From assembly GCA_003641415.1 (NCBI GenBank), contig QNAG01000018.1, forward strand, positions 1-18,960: 18,960 bases of DNA, read 5' to 3'. Below are positions 7,204 through 16,048 of the stretch, in pieces; positions within the stretch are counted from its first letter, which is position 1; every line of letters begins with the position of its first letter. Below the pieces are notes generated by a model. The model made no database searches. It was not told the DNA's origin and saw nothing but the letters and a program-made list of their open reading frames with translations. The translations under genes and the position numbers were made by a program. This stretch comes from Candidatus Zixiibacteriota bacterium. Lineage in GTDB: Bacteria > Zixibacteria > MSB-5A5 > GN15 > FEB-12.

Positions 7204-9996
7204 CTATTTTACCAATATCATTTTCCTTGAAACTGCTTCATCCCCACGGGTAAGTCGATAGAAATAGACTCCCGATCCAACTCTTTTACCATTGCGATCG
7301 GCGCCATCCCACTCAACCTCATAACGCCCTGGAGTCTGGACTTTGTCAACTAGCGTAATTACTTCACGACCGAGTATATTATAGATATTAAGCTTCGTTC
7401 GATTAGGATATTCACCAATACTTCCGGTAGCATGAAGAGTATATGAAATAGTAGTTGAGGGATTAAATGGATTGGGATAATTCTGATTTAAGATAAAGGT
7501 TGAAGGCCTAGATGGAAAGGACTGTCCATTATAAGTTGAACTGTCAATTCCGCCGAAATATTGAAGTGCTTTCGAAATTAGGGAATCGACAGGATAATAA
7601 CCATTATCTTCAAACTGGCTTGATATATATTCTATTGGAAAAGAGAGCAAAATTGTCTGATAGCTACCACTGAAAGTTACTCCATGAACTTCGCCTGTCA
7701 GTAGTTCTGATTTGATAGCCTCTTCCCCGCCATTAACGGCATTTAAGATAGGTTGAGGATCAAATATTATTCCAATAGAATTGTAACGGAATTTAATGCC
7801 ATCACCAAATGCATTATTATTCACACCATCAAATTTCATCCAGAACTTTTCCCCAATCATCTCTGCATGTAAATAATCCGTTAGAAATGTTGGATCGAGA
7901 GAATCAATATCTCCAATACCATGTAGCGTTGATAAAAGCAGGCTTTTGCCATTGTCGAGGAACTCTTTCATCGCTGAGATATCATCACTCGTAAGAACGT
8001 CTTTATCAGTGTCACCCGTATACCAGAACACGAAAGAATATTGTAATAAATCTCCTGCACTTGGAGAGCCATTTTCTGCCTTGGTCCATGTGCGAAAAGG
8101 AATACGTAGATTACTAAATGCTTCCTGAAGGGATACTTCAAAGTCTTCACCTCGATCATCATCTACTAGAAGTACCTGTGGAGCACCCAACTCAACCTCG
8201 AAACCGAAGGTTTTAGTAAATTCACCGGAACCTGGTGTCGACTCTAACGAATCGGTAGTTATCGTTAAAAAGAACGAATCGATAGCTGGAGAGAGATCAT
8301 TAGCCAAGCGAAACTCAATCGGTATAAGATTGCTTTTCTCCTGCCCGAATAAGTTAGCATTGAAAGGTACTGTTTGAGTGATAAACTCTACATCAGGACT
8401 GGTAGTAGAAAGTGTCGCCTGAATATTGTACGAATAGCGCATCCGATTGAAAACAGTGCAGAAGAATTGTATAGTCTCCCCTGCTTCGAAAATACCATCA
8501 CCATCGCCTCCCTGAGTATCATCAAGCACCAGAGGTGTAAGACCATACTGTTCAATCCAGGGACGGGAGTACCCCTCATCAGCATCAAAATCAGCATACA
8601 TGAGAGAATCAGAATCACTGATATTCCAGAGCCCAAACTCCGTTACAATATCTAAATTTGTTCGACTATTGGGAATCGACAGGTTGTGCCAATTGTAGTT
8701 TTTTGTTAAACCGGGAAACGGATCACCAGCATCACCATGATTACCTACAGTGAAGGCAAGATCGTTGTCGCCATCGGCTTGTTCGAGACCTACATAGTAA
8801 CGGGACAGCATAGTGTTCTGCGGCGGTGCATCTGTGTCAACATGGTAGATGCACAAACCGGAGCTTGGGAGGTACTTGTCAAATCCTGTCTTTTGCCGGT
8901 TTTCAATCAGCCAGTATTCGCTTGGATCATACTGAAGTTTATAGACTACCGGGTTATACTCAACCGCTGGAATCTGCGCTTGATACAGGTTGCTGGTTAA
9001 ATGTATTGGCTCCACGAACCCTACAAAAGCTTTGCAATAGGCATCCATGTGACCCGGTCTCTTAGAGTTTCCAAGGTAGTTACCGCGCGCCATCAGGGTC
9101 CAGTCTCCAAGACCGTCGGAACCTTCATGTCCGGGAAAATCATAGTTGATATCATATAAATCAGGCAAACCGAGGAAGTGGCCGTATTCATGACAAACCA
9201 CACCAATAGGCGATAGTCTCGGGGTCCCATGCTCAAGGACTTCCTCAGGGTTCATTGTGTAGTCGCTAATAATAACACCATCATAACTCCGGGTAATCCG
9301 AAGGGTTGACTTATGCGACCAAATGCCATAAGAGCCATCTTCAGCTCCGCGCCCAGCATGAATAATGACAACACCATCACAATAGTTGTCATGATTATGA
9401 TCGTAATCAGAAAAGACTGCCCCAGCATCATGGGCAGCATCAACTGCGTGTACAGCCAGATCGCGAGCCCTGGATAACATACCAACACCACTTTCTCCTG
9501 ACTCATACCAAGCATAGGTCTCGGGCATCGTCAACCAACCATAGATATCACCCTGAATGTAAAACTTACCATAGGAGTTTTCCATGTAATAGTCAATCAT
9601 TGAGCCGGTAGGATTATGATAAGTACATGTGTCACAGTTTGAATCTGAGAAAAGGATTGAGTCAAACTGATACGGCTCACCGGCAACCCCCTGACCGTAA
9701 TAACGATGGTCGGGAAAATCGACCAAAATACAAATTACCCTGACAGTATCGATAGTATCTCCCTGGAGAGCCAGACGATTAGCATGGGCTTCTTTGTTAA
9801 ATACAGGATGCTCAACCGGAGAGGATCCTCCCTGCTCTTTGAAAGATTTCCACAGGTTCAGCTTTTCTTCGAGGATTCCTTCTTTCTTCCATTTCTCAAT
9901 CGCTTCTTTTGATGGTGCTACCGACCAGGCAGATGCTGATATAACCAGAATAATCGTAAGTATCAAAGTGACAGTTGTTGCATATTTTGTTGCCAT
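7204..9996 (-). CDS. Secreted M6-family (immune inhibitor A-like) metalloprotease with T9SS-type C-terminal sorting domain
   Basis: Predicted exported zinc metalloprotease of 930 residues from the ATG at 9994-9996. I prefer this start because it opens directly into a signal peptide (MATKYATTV, then a hydrophobic core, then SASAWS) and has AGGGA about 9 nt upstream; a TTG start at 10050 would add 18 non-signal-like residues. The M6 domain covers roughly residues 80-430, with the zinc site HEYGHFLGLPD (H269, E270, H273, D279). A beta-rich middle follows ('GDGDGIFEAGETIQFF' style) and then a segment with 'QVLLVDDDRGEDFE' resembling a Rossmann-like or glutamine-amidotransferase-like fold. The last 95 residues hold 'NQNYPNPFNPST' and a type-A sorting domain ending 'SRKMILVK'. 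It lies 84 nt downstream of the S8 protease and is probably co-transcribed. The substrate is unknown. Confidence 0.9.
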   Translation of the reverse strand: MATKYATTVTLILTIILVISASAWSVAPSKEAIEKWKKEGILEEKLNLWKSFKEQGGSSPVEHPVFNKEAHANRLALQGDTIDTVRVICILVDFPDHRYYGQGVAGEPYQFDSILFSDSNCDTCTYHNPTGSMIDYYMENSYGKFYIQGDIYGWLTMPETYAWYESGESGVGMLSRARDLAVHAVDAAHDAGAVFSDYDHNHDNYCDGVVIIHAGRGAEDGSYGIWSHKSTLRITRSYDGVIISDYTMNPEEVLEHGTPRLSPIGVVCHEYGHFLGLPDLYDINYDFPGHEGSDGLGDWTLMARGNYLGNSKRPGHMDAYCKAFVGFVEPIHLTSNLYQAQIPAVEYNPVVYKLQYDPSEYWLIENRQKTGFDKYLPSSGLCIYHVDTDAPPQNTMLSRYYVGLEQADGDNDLAFTVGNHGDAGDPFPGLTKNYNWHNLSIPNSRTNLDIVTEFGLWNISDSDSLMYADFDADEGYSRPWIEQYGLTPLVLDDTQGGDGDGIFEAGETIQFFCTVFNRMRYSYNIQATLSTTSPDVEFITQTVPFNANLFGQEKSNLIPIEFRLANDLSPAIDSFFLTITTDSLESTPGSGEFTKTFGFEVELGAPQVLLVDDDRGEDFEVSLQEAFSNLRIPFRTWTKAENGSPSAGDLLQYSFVFWYTGDTDKDVLTSDDISAMKEFLDNGKSLLLSTLHGIGDIDSLDPTFLTDYLHAEMIGEKFWMKFDGVNNNAFGDGIKFRYNSIGIIFDPQPILNAVNGGEEAIKSELLTGEVHGVTFSGSYQTILLSFPIEYISSQFEDNGYYPVDSLISKALQYFGGIDSSTYNGQSFPSRPSTFILNQNYPNPFNPSTTISYTLHATGSIGEYPNRTKLNIYNILGREVITLVDKVQTPGRYEVEWDGADRNGKRVGSGVYFYRLTRGDEAVSRKMILVK

Positions 9997-10080
9997 TTTC
10001 TCGATCCCTTTAATTACCTTAAAGCAATCAGTTGCTATTCTCATTGACAACTTTTTCAGTCACCGAAGTTTTGATAGTAT

Positions 10081-13002
10081 TCATTTTATTAACAACATTT
10101 TTTTCGTTACTGATTGTGACGATGTAGTCAACTTATAGAAATACACACCGGTAGCCACCCCCTGCCCCTTATCATTTGAGGCATCCCATTCAAATCTGTG
10201 CAGACCGGCATCAAGGTAACCGCTGAAAAGGGTTTTCACACGGCGACCCAATATATTGTAGATTTCAAGCGCTACTTCTGCCCCACTGGTCAAATCAAAG
10301 GCTATATTGGTCATGGGGTTGAACGGATTGGGATAGTTTTGGTGAAGCACGCAACTTACTGGTAGAGCATCATTCTGAGTGTCGGTCACATTCGTACTTA
10401 TACGGTATAAATCACGAGCTGTATTAGCATTAGATAATAACGCTTCGGGGGAAATACCCCCTACCATTGCCAGGGCGACTTCAACCGAATCATGACCTGG
10501 TACATTTAACAATCCCGACCCGGCTAAAAACAGCCAGTCGCTGACAGTAGTGTCGGCTACTCCTCCGAGCCAAGGGGAAGATATTTTCTCAAAAAGGTCT
10601 GATTTGGTAAAACCAGTTTTAACCAGACCGTTATCAATAGCTCGATAGGAAACAATGTTAGACAGCGCAACAAGGCCAACATGCGAACCAGACTCCGCTG
10701 ACTGATACAGAAGTCTGGAACCGGATTCCCAAAATACCTGATCATTTCCCTCCGTCAGATCATAATCAACCAGCATCCCAAAACTCAGATCATTAATATC
10801 GTCATCAGTATTGTTAATGAGATGATACTTAAAAATCACCAGTCCATTATCATCAATATTTGGGTAACTTATTGTTTCCTGACGAATTATAATACCACCG
10901 GAAGAATTGCTCGACTCATCTGAAAACACCGCCACCCGGTGAACTCCATTTTGAGGACCAATGTACGAATCGGAAAGCCGGGTAATTGGAACAAAGTCAG
11001 ATGGAGTGTATTGAGCCAAGCTGTCTCGAACTGAAGTCGATAGATTGGCATCGTCATAGCCGAGAACAATCCCTGCTTCGAAAAGCAAGTTATCACTACC
11101 GTTAATCCTAAACCCATCGCCATGCGCATCGTAAATTGATCCGGAGGCAAGCCCATATTGGGCAAAGTCTGATACAGTCAAGTCTATCTGAGTAGTAGAG
11201 TGTGTAGCAAAAGTTCCACCTGGTAAGAAACCAACCAACAGTACACATTCCAATGTATCAACCGAACTAATTAAAGACGATTCGAGACACAACATTAACG
11301 GAATTTCTGTTCCGTAATTCAGGTCATTGTTAAGATGAACGATGAATGGAGTCGCACCAGCAGCGAGATGACTTCCGGATTCAAACGAAAAACCAGATTC
11401 TCCTGACAGGATAGTAGCGCCCTCAATGTCGGTAGAAATCAAAGTCCCATTTACCGTACCAATCAGATCGCAAGAAGAACCAATGGTCAGACTAAGTTCA
11501 ATAGTCTCCCCCGGTAAGGCTATACCGTCATCGGAGATTAGCATATTTGATAAACTGAAGGCCGGAACACTCGGCTCAGATAAATGTTCAATCAAAGCGG
11601 AGGCATCTACAAGTCCATGTCCGTAGGCGTTATCTTCTCCAGCTGGTCCAAGATCGATTGCTGACGAAATAAGAGCATTCTTGATTTCCTCAACGGTTGC
11701 ATCAGGATTATACTGACGCATAAGAGCAACCAAACCGGCAATATACGGGGCAGCCATTGAAGTACCACTCTGTACCTGGTATCCGCCATCTTTGCTCGAA
11801 GACCGCACGGATACTCCGGGAGCTACCACTTCCGGCTTGATTTCATTTTCATCACAAGACGATGGCCCACGGCTGGAGAAACCTGTAATAACAGCATTGT
11901 TGTCAACAGCTCCAACTGCGAAAGAAGTTAACGGCGAAAGAGCCATGTCAGCCGGATTGCGTAAAGTAGTTGGATTTGGTCCCTCGTTGCCAGCAGCAAA
12001 GACAGTTACAATCCCTGCTGCTTCAACATTGCTGATCACAGTTGAGAATGTCTGATCGCAGGGTGAAAACAAACCCTTGGGAATCCCCCAGCTATTGAGA
12101 ATTACGTCCGGGACATCATCGGTTGTCGTAGAATCACCATCAGGATCAAGCGCCCACTGAAAAGCTTCGATGATATCAGAAATAGTGGTGTTAAGATCAC
12201 GTCCCTGATCGATAACACCAGCAGTGATCCACTCGGCATCAGGAGCCACGCCAAAAGTGTCAGCATCGACAGAACCAATCATTATGCCCATCGTGTGCGT
12301 ACCATGGCCAATTTCATCAATAGGATCAGAATCTGGATTAACCTTGGAAAACCATGAAGCGTTCAGTTCGGCATGGTTACCACGCCACTTGGAAGACAAA
12401 GCGGGGTGATCCTGATCAACACCCGTATCGAAGGAGCAAACCAGGCGTCCAGCCCCAGTCAAACCCTGCTGCCAGAGAGACGGAACATTCAATAGTTGTA
12501 GCTGAGTCGAAACTGAAGTAGACAAAACCAGGCTGGCATTTTTTACATCAATTGGAGGGTCATAACTAAGAGCAGCATCCTCAACCACTAATTTAAGACC
12601 ACTCATGGCGGCCAACGTTTCCAAGCGAGAGACAGGAAGATTAGCACTCAGAGCAGGAACTACCCAAAATTCGTTTACTGATTGACTGGAGGAGGAATTC
12701 AAAAACTCGCGAATTAACTCGGCTTGAGGTGCCCGATAAGCTCGTAGAGTAGATGTAACTTTTTTGATGAGCTCATGACGAGTAAGTTCTTTTGTCCCAA
12801 TCTCGCTGATTCTGTCGTTTAGATCAGTCTGGTTCAGAAATACTACAACATTGACCACACTGTCAGAGAGACCTTTAGAATCTGAGATTAGGCGATCCAA
12901 TCCTGGGGAAAGAGCTGGTGACATAGCTCCTACCGATGTGGTCAGACCAAGAAGGGCTGATATTACAACTATCATTAAAATTTTTTGCGAGTTCATCTTC
13001 AT
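10081..13002 (-). CDS. Secreted S8 subtilisin-like serine protease with T9SS-type C-terminal sorting domain
   Basis: Predicted exported subtilase of 973 residues. The ATG at 13000-13002 is supported by GGAGGTG 4 nt upstream. Residues 1-26 form a signal peptide ending 'SVGA'. Residues 27-150 look like an inhibitor-type propeptide. The S8 catalytic domain spans about 170-475, with Asp192 (FDTGVDQDHP), His233 (GHGTHTMG), oxyanion Asn339 (AAGNEGP) and Ser415 (GTSMAAPY), so the triad is complete. A beta-sandwich region follows, then 'HQNYPNPFNPMTN' and a type-A C-terminal sorting domain ending 'TKKMLLIK', as in the downstream M6 protease. Such a tail directs proteins through the type IX secretion system in Bacteroidetes; whether this organism has one cannot be seen here. 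The leader is structured (see 13023-13126). It is likely the first gene of a two-protease operon. Confidence 0.93.
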   Translation of the reverse strand: MKMNSQKILMIVVISALLGLTTSVGAMSPALSPGLDRLISDSKGLSDSVVNVVVFLNQTDLNDRISEIGTKELTRHELIKKVTSTLRAYRAPQAELIREFLNSSSSQSVNEFWVVPALSANLPVSRLETLAAMSGLKLVVEDAALSYDPPIDVKNASLVLSTSVSTQLQLLNVPSLWQQGLTGAGRLVCSFDTGVDQDHPALSSKWRGNHAELNASWFSKVNPDSDPIDEIGHGTHTMGIMIGSVDADTFGVAPDAEWITAGVIDQGRDLNTTISDIIEAFQWALDPDGDSTTTDDVPDVILNSWGIPKGLFSPCDQTFSTVISNVEAAGIVTVFAAGNEGPNPTTLRNPADMALSPLTSFAVGAVDNNAVITGFSSRGPSSCDENEIKPEVVAPGVSVRSSSKDGGYQVQSGTSMAAPYIAGLVALMRQYNPDATVEEIKNALISSAIDLGPAGEDNAYGHGLVDASALIEHLSEPSVPAFSLSNMLISDDGIALPGETIELSLTIGSSCDLIGTVNGTLISTDIEGATILSGESGFSFESGSHLAAGATPFIVHLNNDLNYGTEIPLMLCLESSLISSVDTLECVLLVGFLPGGTFATHSTTQIDLTVSDFAQYGLASGSIYDAHGDGFRINGSDNLLFEAGIVLGYDDANLSTSVRDSLAQYTPSDFVPITRLSDSYIGPQNGVHRVAVFSDESSNSSGGIIIRQETISYPNIDDNGLVIFKYHLINNTDDDINDLSFGMLVDYDLTEGNDQVFWESGSRLLYQSAESGSHVGLVALSNIVSYRAIDNGLVKTGFTKSDLFEKISSPWLGGVADTTVSDWLFLAGSGLLNVPGHDSVEVALAMVGGISPEALLSNANTARDLYRISTNVTDTQNDALPVSCVLHQNYPNPFNPMTNIAFDLTSGAEVALEIYNILGRRVKTLFSGYLDAGLHRFEWDASNDKGQGVATGVYFYKLTTSSQSVTKKMLLIK

Positions 13003-13022
13003 AAAAGCACCTCCGGCATAAT

Positions 13023-13045
13023 CTAAAAGCCTTTAGAGCAAAGGC
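13023..13045 (-). promoter_or_regulatory. Attenuator-like hairpin in the S8 protease leader
   Basis: On the minus strand AGCCTTT-GCTCT-AAAGGCT forms a 7-bp stem with a 5-nt loop, followed at once by TTTAG. It ends about 20 nt before the ATG and just upstream of the GGAGGTG ribosome-binding site. The geometry suits a weak intrinsic terminator/attenuator or a translation-controlling hairpin. Its left arm is the 3' end of a motif shared with the pilin-operon leader. Confidence 0.45.
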
Positions 13046-13061
13046 TGTGCCGCAGGAAAGT
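13041..13061 (-). promoter_or_regulatory. Leader motif shared with the pilin operon (copy A)
   Basis: On the minus strand this reads ACTTTCCT, then GCGG, then CACAGCCTT. The two flanking blocks (17 bases) are identical to copy B at 18259-18278, where the spacer is CTA. The motif ends 38 nt before the S8 protease start codon. I cannot assign it to a known riboswitch class; it does not match the c-di-GMP-I core. Confidence 0.45.
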
Positions 13062-13091
13062 TGTGTCAGATAACCTAAAATCTGTGCAACT
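13059..13091 (-). other. Imperfect stem-loop upstream of leader motif A
   Basis: Two stacked inverted repeats, AGTTG/CAACT and CAGAT/ATCTG, are separated by a small internal loop and close an 8-nt apical loop. A second perfect 7-bp hairpin (AACTTAT/ATAAGTT, 5-nt loop) lies further upstream at 13108-13126. Together with 13023-13045 these give the S8 leader three consecutive stem-loops, suggesting a structured 5' UTR. No gene is visible in 13003-13284; the divergent promoters of the S8 protease and the glycosyltransferase must lie here, but I cannot place them confidently. Confidence 0.4.
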
Positions 13092-13284
13092 CTATGCTAA
13101 CCGGTTCAACTTATCTATCATAAGTTACGCAATCACAGGCGGATAGGCAACCCCGTATACCAGCTATCAGAAAAGCAATAAATTAACCTCCACTGCACAG
13201 TATGAATATAGTGACCTATTTTGCATATATTTGCCAAAATCACAGTATTTTTTTGAGAGCTATCTGTCAGGAACTGCCTATATT

Positions 13285-15450
13285 ATGACAATGGTTGCAG
13301 CAAGTACTTCAGGATCAAGAGCTATTAAGCCACTTTTAGCAGTGCTAGTTTTGGCCATAGTAGTCAGGCTAATTTATCTCTGGGTATACCAAAGCCTTCC
13401 TGAATGGGACCAGCTAACAGTCGACAACAACTACCACCACCACTGGGCTCAGTCCATAGCTGATGGAAACATCATTGGCGACACCACTTATTTTCGGGCA
13501 CCATTCTATGTTTTTTGTCTGGGGATGCTTTATTCAGTCTTTGGGATTTCTCTCTGGGTAGGGCGAATCTTTGGAGCGGCAATAGGTATTGTCTCAGTAT
13601 TGATGACCTTCCTGCTGGGACGACGTATAGCCAACGCGCGGGTGGGAACTGTTGCAGCAGTAATACACGCTGTGTATCCGATAGTCCTTTACTTCGAAGC
13701 TGAACTGTTGCTTGATCCTCTGTTCACTCTATTGCTGCAGGTTGCTCTCTACAGGCTGCTTATATGGTTGGAGACAAAGAAACCTGGCGAAGCACTGATT
13801 GTTGGCTTGATTCTTGGACTGGCTGCCATCACCCGCCCAACTGTGCTTGTTTTGGTTCCTCCACTGTTGATTGCAGTAATTATTTTCCGTAGAAGTATAC
13901 CTAAATATGTAACTCAGCTTGCGCTTCTTGTGATTGGTTTAGGGATAGTAATCACGCCAGTGTTTGTTCGCAATTTAGCTGTCGCTGGTGATCCTGTCCT
14001 AATCTCCTCTCAGGGAGGAATCAACTTCTATATTGGTAACAACTCCAAAGCCGATGGAGTATCAGCTGTTCTTCCAGAGCCTATGGGGCACAATTGGCAG
14101 TTGAGTCAAATTAAATTTGAAGCTGAGCAGGCAACGGGACATAATCTCAAGCCTGGAGAGATATCGTCCTACTGGGCTTTGCAGGGATGGCAATGGATTG
14201 CAAACAACCACTCGGATTTCGTGATGCTATACCTCGAGAAATTATATCGTAATTTCGCTAACCGTGATATCTCCAATAATCGTGATTTGAAAACCTTCTC
14301 TGAACATCACCCTATTCTAAAGTACAATCCATTCTGCTTTGCAGCACTGCTGGGTTTTGCCGTAGTCGGCATTATCCTCAGAAGGCGAAACGTATCAGTA
14401 CAATTGGTTCTATGGTTGATCCTGTTTTATACTACAGCGGGAGCGTTCTTTTTCTTCTCCAGTCGTTTTCGATTGCCGCTTCTCCCCTACTTTTTCATCT
14501 TGGCGTCAATCGGCTTTTCAGATTTCATTACCACACCACACCATAAGAAAAAAACAATTATATATAGAGGAACCATAGTTGCGGGAATCACCATATTATC
14601 CTGTCTCCCTCTCATTCCCTTGCCTGCTGGTTCTGCACCGTACTCAAACATTTCTGTTGGCCTTTATCACTTCGCTCGCGGAAACTATACTGCCGCCCTT
14701 GAGCATCATCAACAATCCATGCTCATTGACAGCACATTTCCCGAGGTAAACCTTAACGTTGGTGCCTGTTTTCTGCGCCTTGGCGATGTCGATTCCGCTC
14801 GTTACTACTTCGAACGCGAGATAAAGTTTCACCCTGATCTCCCCAAAGCCTACTCCAATCTGGCATCTGTGAGCCTTATTGAAGGAAAACTCGGAGAAGC
14901 TATCGTTTTAGCATCTCAGGCAGTAAAGCTACGGCCGTATGACGTCACAGGACATAGTCTCCTCTTGCGAAGCCTCTTCTCAGATAGTTCAACCGGAGAT
15001 TTTGCTTGTTTGGAAGCTGTTCATCAAGCGGCTAAAGCTACAGGAGATGATATCTACCTGCTCAATGAAGCATCAGTATTGTTGACCGAGCGAGGTATGA
15101 TTAATGCCGCCCGAGAAACGCTGGCAAAAGCCATTAAAACTACTCCACCACCAATAGAAACCGACGACGAAGCATTCGCCCTGATTTTTCGCAACAGCCG
15201 GGATAAATTTAACTTACAGCGAGCAAAAGCATTCTATCAATATGGCTATCTTGAGGGAATAGGTGGAAATTATGGACAATCTATCCAATACAGCAGCAAG
15301 GCCATCGTATTAGACAGCTCTCTGGTTGAGGCTTATATTAACTTGATCAGCGCATACATTTCAACCGGACAGAGCGTAAAAGCAGATTCAATTTTGAAAT
15401 TATCAAGAAAGAAATTCCCCACCAACCTTTATTTTGACAAATTCAAATAG
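13285..15450 (+). CDS. Membrane glycosyltransferase, GT39/PMT-2-like, with C-terminal TPR region
   Basis: Predicted polytopic GT-C glycosyltransferase of 721 residues that would move a sugar from a polyprenyl-phosphate donor to protein or lipid on the periplasmic side. I prefer the ATG at 13285 (AGGAA 11 nt upstream) over an upstream TTG at 13231, because it places the first membrane helix near the N-terminus. The N-terminal half has about ten hydrophobic segments. The first large loop carries 'WDQLTVDNNYHHHWA' followed by 'FRAPFYVFCLG', matching the Asp-containing first periplasmic loop and the 'R-P-Y-' motif of the ArnT/PMT-2 family. From about residue 450 the protein is soluble, with at least five TPR-like units (for example 'AYSNLASVSLIEGKLGEAI' and 'LGDVDSARYYFEREI'). 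It stands alone on the plus strand between divergent and convergent minus-strand genes. The substrate cannot be deduced. Confidence 0.8.
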   Translation: MTMVAASTSGSRAIKPLLAVLVLAIVVRLIYLWVYQSLPEWDQLTVDNNYHHHWAQSIADGNIIGDTTYFRAPFYVFCLGMLYSVFGISLWVGRIFGAAIGIVSVLMTFLLGRRIANARVGTVAAVIHAVYPIVLYFEAELLLDPLFTLLLQVALYRLLIWLETKKPGEALIVGLILGLAAITRPTVLVLVPPLLIAVIIFRRSIPKYVTQLALLVIGLGIVITPVFVRNLAVAGDPVLISSQGGINFYIGNNSKADGVSAVLPEPMGHNWQLSQIKFEAEQATGHNLKPGEISSYWALQGWQWIANNHSDFVMLYLEKLYRNFANRDISNNRDLKTFSEHHPILKYNPFCFAALLGFAVVGIILRRRNVSVQLVLWLILFYTTAGAFFFFSSRFRLPLLPYFFILASIGFSDFITTPHHKKKTIIYRGTIVAGITILSCLPLIPLPAGSAPYSNISVGLYHFARGNYTAALEHHQQSMLIDSTFPEVNLNVGACFLRLGDVDSARYYFEREIKFHPDLPKAYSNLASVSLIEGKLGEAIVLASQAVKLRPYDVTGHSLLLRSLFSDSSTGDFACLEAVHQAAKATGDDIYLLNEASVLLTERGMINAARETLAKAIKTTPPPIETDDEAFALIFRNSRDKFNLQRAKAFYQYGYLEGIGGNYGQSIQYSSKAIVLDSSLVEAYINLISAYISTGQSVKADSILKLSRKKFPTNLYFDKFK

Positions 15451-15518
15451 ATATTACGATTTATTTCAAATTGGAGGGAGATGATAGCCCTCAATGATTT
15501 CGCCCCCTGCCATGAAAA

Positions 15519-15542
15519 AAGGCCGTCTAAGAAGACGGCCTT
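15519..15542 (-). terminator. Intrinsic terminator of the ferredoxin gene
   Basis: Perfect 10-bp arms AAGGCCGTCT / AGACGGCCTT with a 4-nt AAGA loop. On the minus strand the hairpin runs into TTTTTT, a classic rho-independent terminator 24 nt past the ferredoxin stop. On the plus strand it is followed by a less perfect T-rich stretch, so it may also end transcription of the convergent glycosyltransferase gene. Confidence 0.85.
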
Positions 15543-15566
15543 CACTATTTATTAATTCGGAATCAA

Positions 15567-15752
15567 TCAGGCTTTTACGATACAATCATCTATCGGGCAG
15601 ACACTAACACATTGCTGTTCATCTAAATCTTCACACTCGTTGCAGGTGTCAGGATTGATGACATAAATATCTCCCTCGGAGATAGATTCCGTCGGACATT
15701 CCTCCAGACAGAGTCCGCAGGCAGTGCATTCATCGGTGATTTTCATAGCCAT
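15567..15752 (-). CDS. Small 2[4Fe-4S] ferredoxin
   Basis: Soluble electron carrier of 61 residues with two [4Fe-4S] cluster motifs. The first is the regular CTACGLCLEECP (CX2CX2CX3CP). The second, CNECEDLDEQQCVSVCP, is CX2CX7CX3CP, an insertion typical of Allochromatium-type ferredoxins, which often have very low or asymmetric potentials. A ninth cysteine lies in 'PIDDCIVKA' at the tail. The ATG at 15750-15752 is chosen because GGAGGT sits 9 nt upstream; a longer frame up to 15791 lacks such support. The gene is monocistronic: it has its own likely promoter (15814-15843) and its own terminator (15519-15542). No partner enzyme is adjacent, so the redox partner is unknown. Confidence 0.92.
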   Translation of the reverse strand: MAMKITDECTACGLCLEECPTESISEGDIYVINPDTCNECEDLDEQQCVSVCPIDDCIVKA

Positions 15753-15791
15753 AATTAATTTACCTCCAGAAACTATGTTACCAAACAACAA

Positions 15792-16048
15792 TCTCTCAAT
15801 TCAGAACTCGGCTAATATATATAGAATCCAATTCTGGATACAAGACTTTTTTTTATGGAATCATTAATTGCAGAATTCCCCAAATCATTAGACCTTGGGG
15901 AATGATATCTGAAGGGATGGCACACAAATGGAAAGTATTTATGATAATCCCTATAACTCTTTGTCAGATCAAAATTCGATACAGTCATTACCCCAAGATT
16001 CGATGAAACATTACTGTCGCCTAACCTGCGAGATAATGCCGGATGGTA
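15792..16048. other. Intergenic region between pilX-like gene and ferredoxin
   Basis: Apart from the candidate ferredoxin promoter, the one clear structure is a perfect 9-bp inverted repeat ATTCCCCAA/TTGGGGAAT with an 11-nt loop (15875-15883 and 15895-15903). It lacks a T-run on either strand, so it is not a canonical terminator for the pilin operon, though it lies in the right place. A 44-codon plus-strand frame (15928-16062) is present but unsupported. Confidence 0.5.
15814..15843 (-). promoter_or_regulatory. Candidate sigma-70-type promoter of the ferredoxin gene
   Basis: Minus strand: TTGTAT (15838-15843) and TATATT (15814-15819) are separated by 18 nt; a shifted TATATA gives 16 nt. An A8 tract just upstream (15847-15854 on the opposite strand as T8) could act as an UP element. 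The predicted start would give a leader of roughly 55 nt. Confidence 0.4.

Noticed and set aside
9997..10050. 18-codon N-terminal extension of the M6 protease from a TTG at 10050
   Set aside because: It would put charged residues ahead of a clear signal peptide; the ATG at 9996 with AGGGA upstream is the better start.
15481..15555. Plus-strand 24-codon frame starting ATG after TTGGAGGGAG, running through the terminator hairpin
   Set aside because: The GGAGG is only 3 nt from the ATG, and most of the frame is the ferredoxin terminator stem. The peptide looks like a by-product of that sequence.
15917..15935. TGGCAC as a sigma-54 -24 element
   Set aside because: No TTGC-like -12 element follows at the right spacing, and no plus-strand gene lies downstream.
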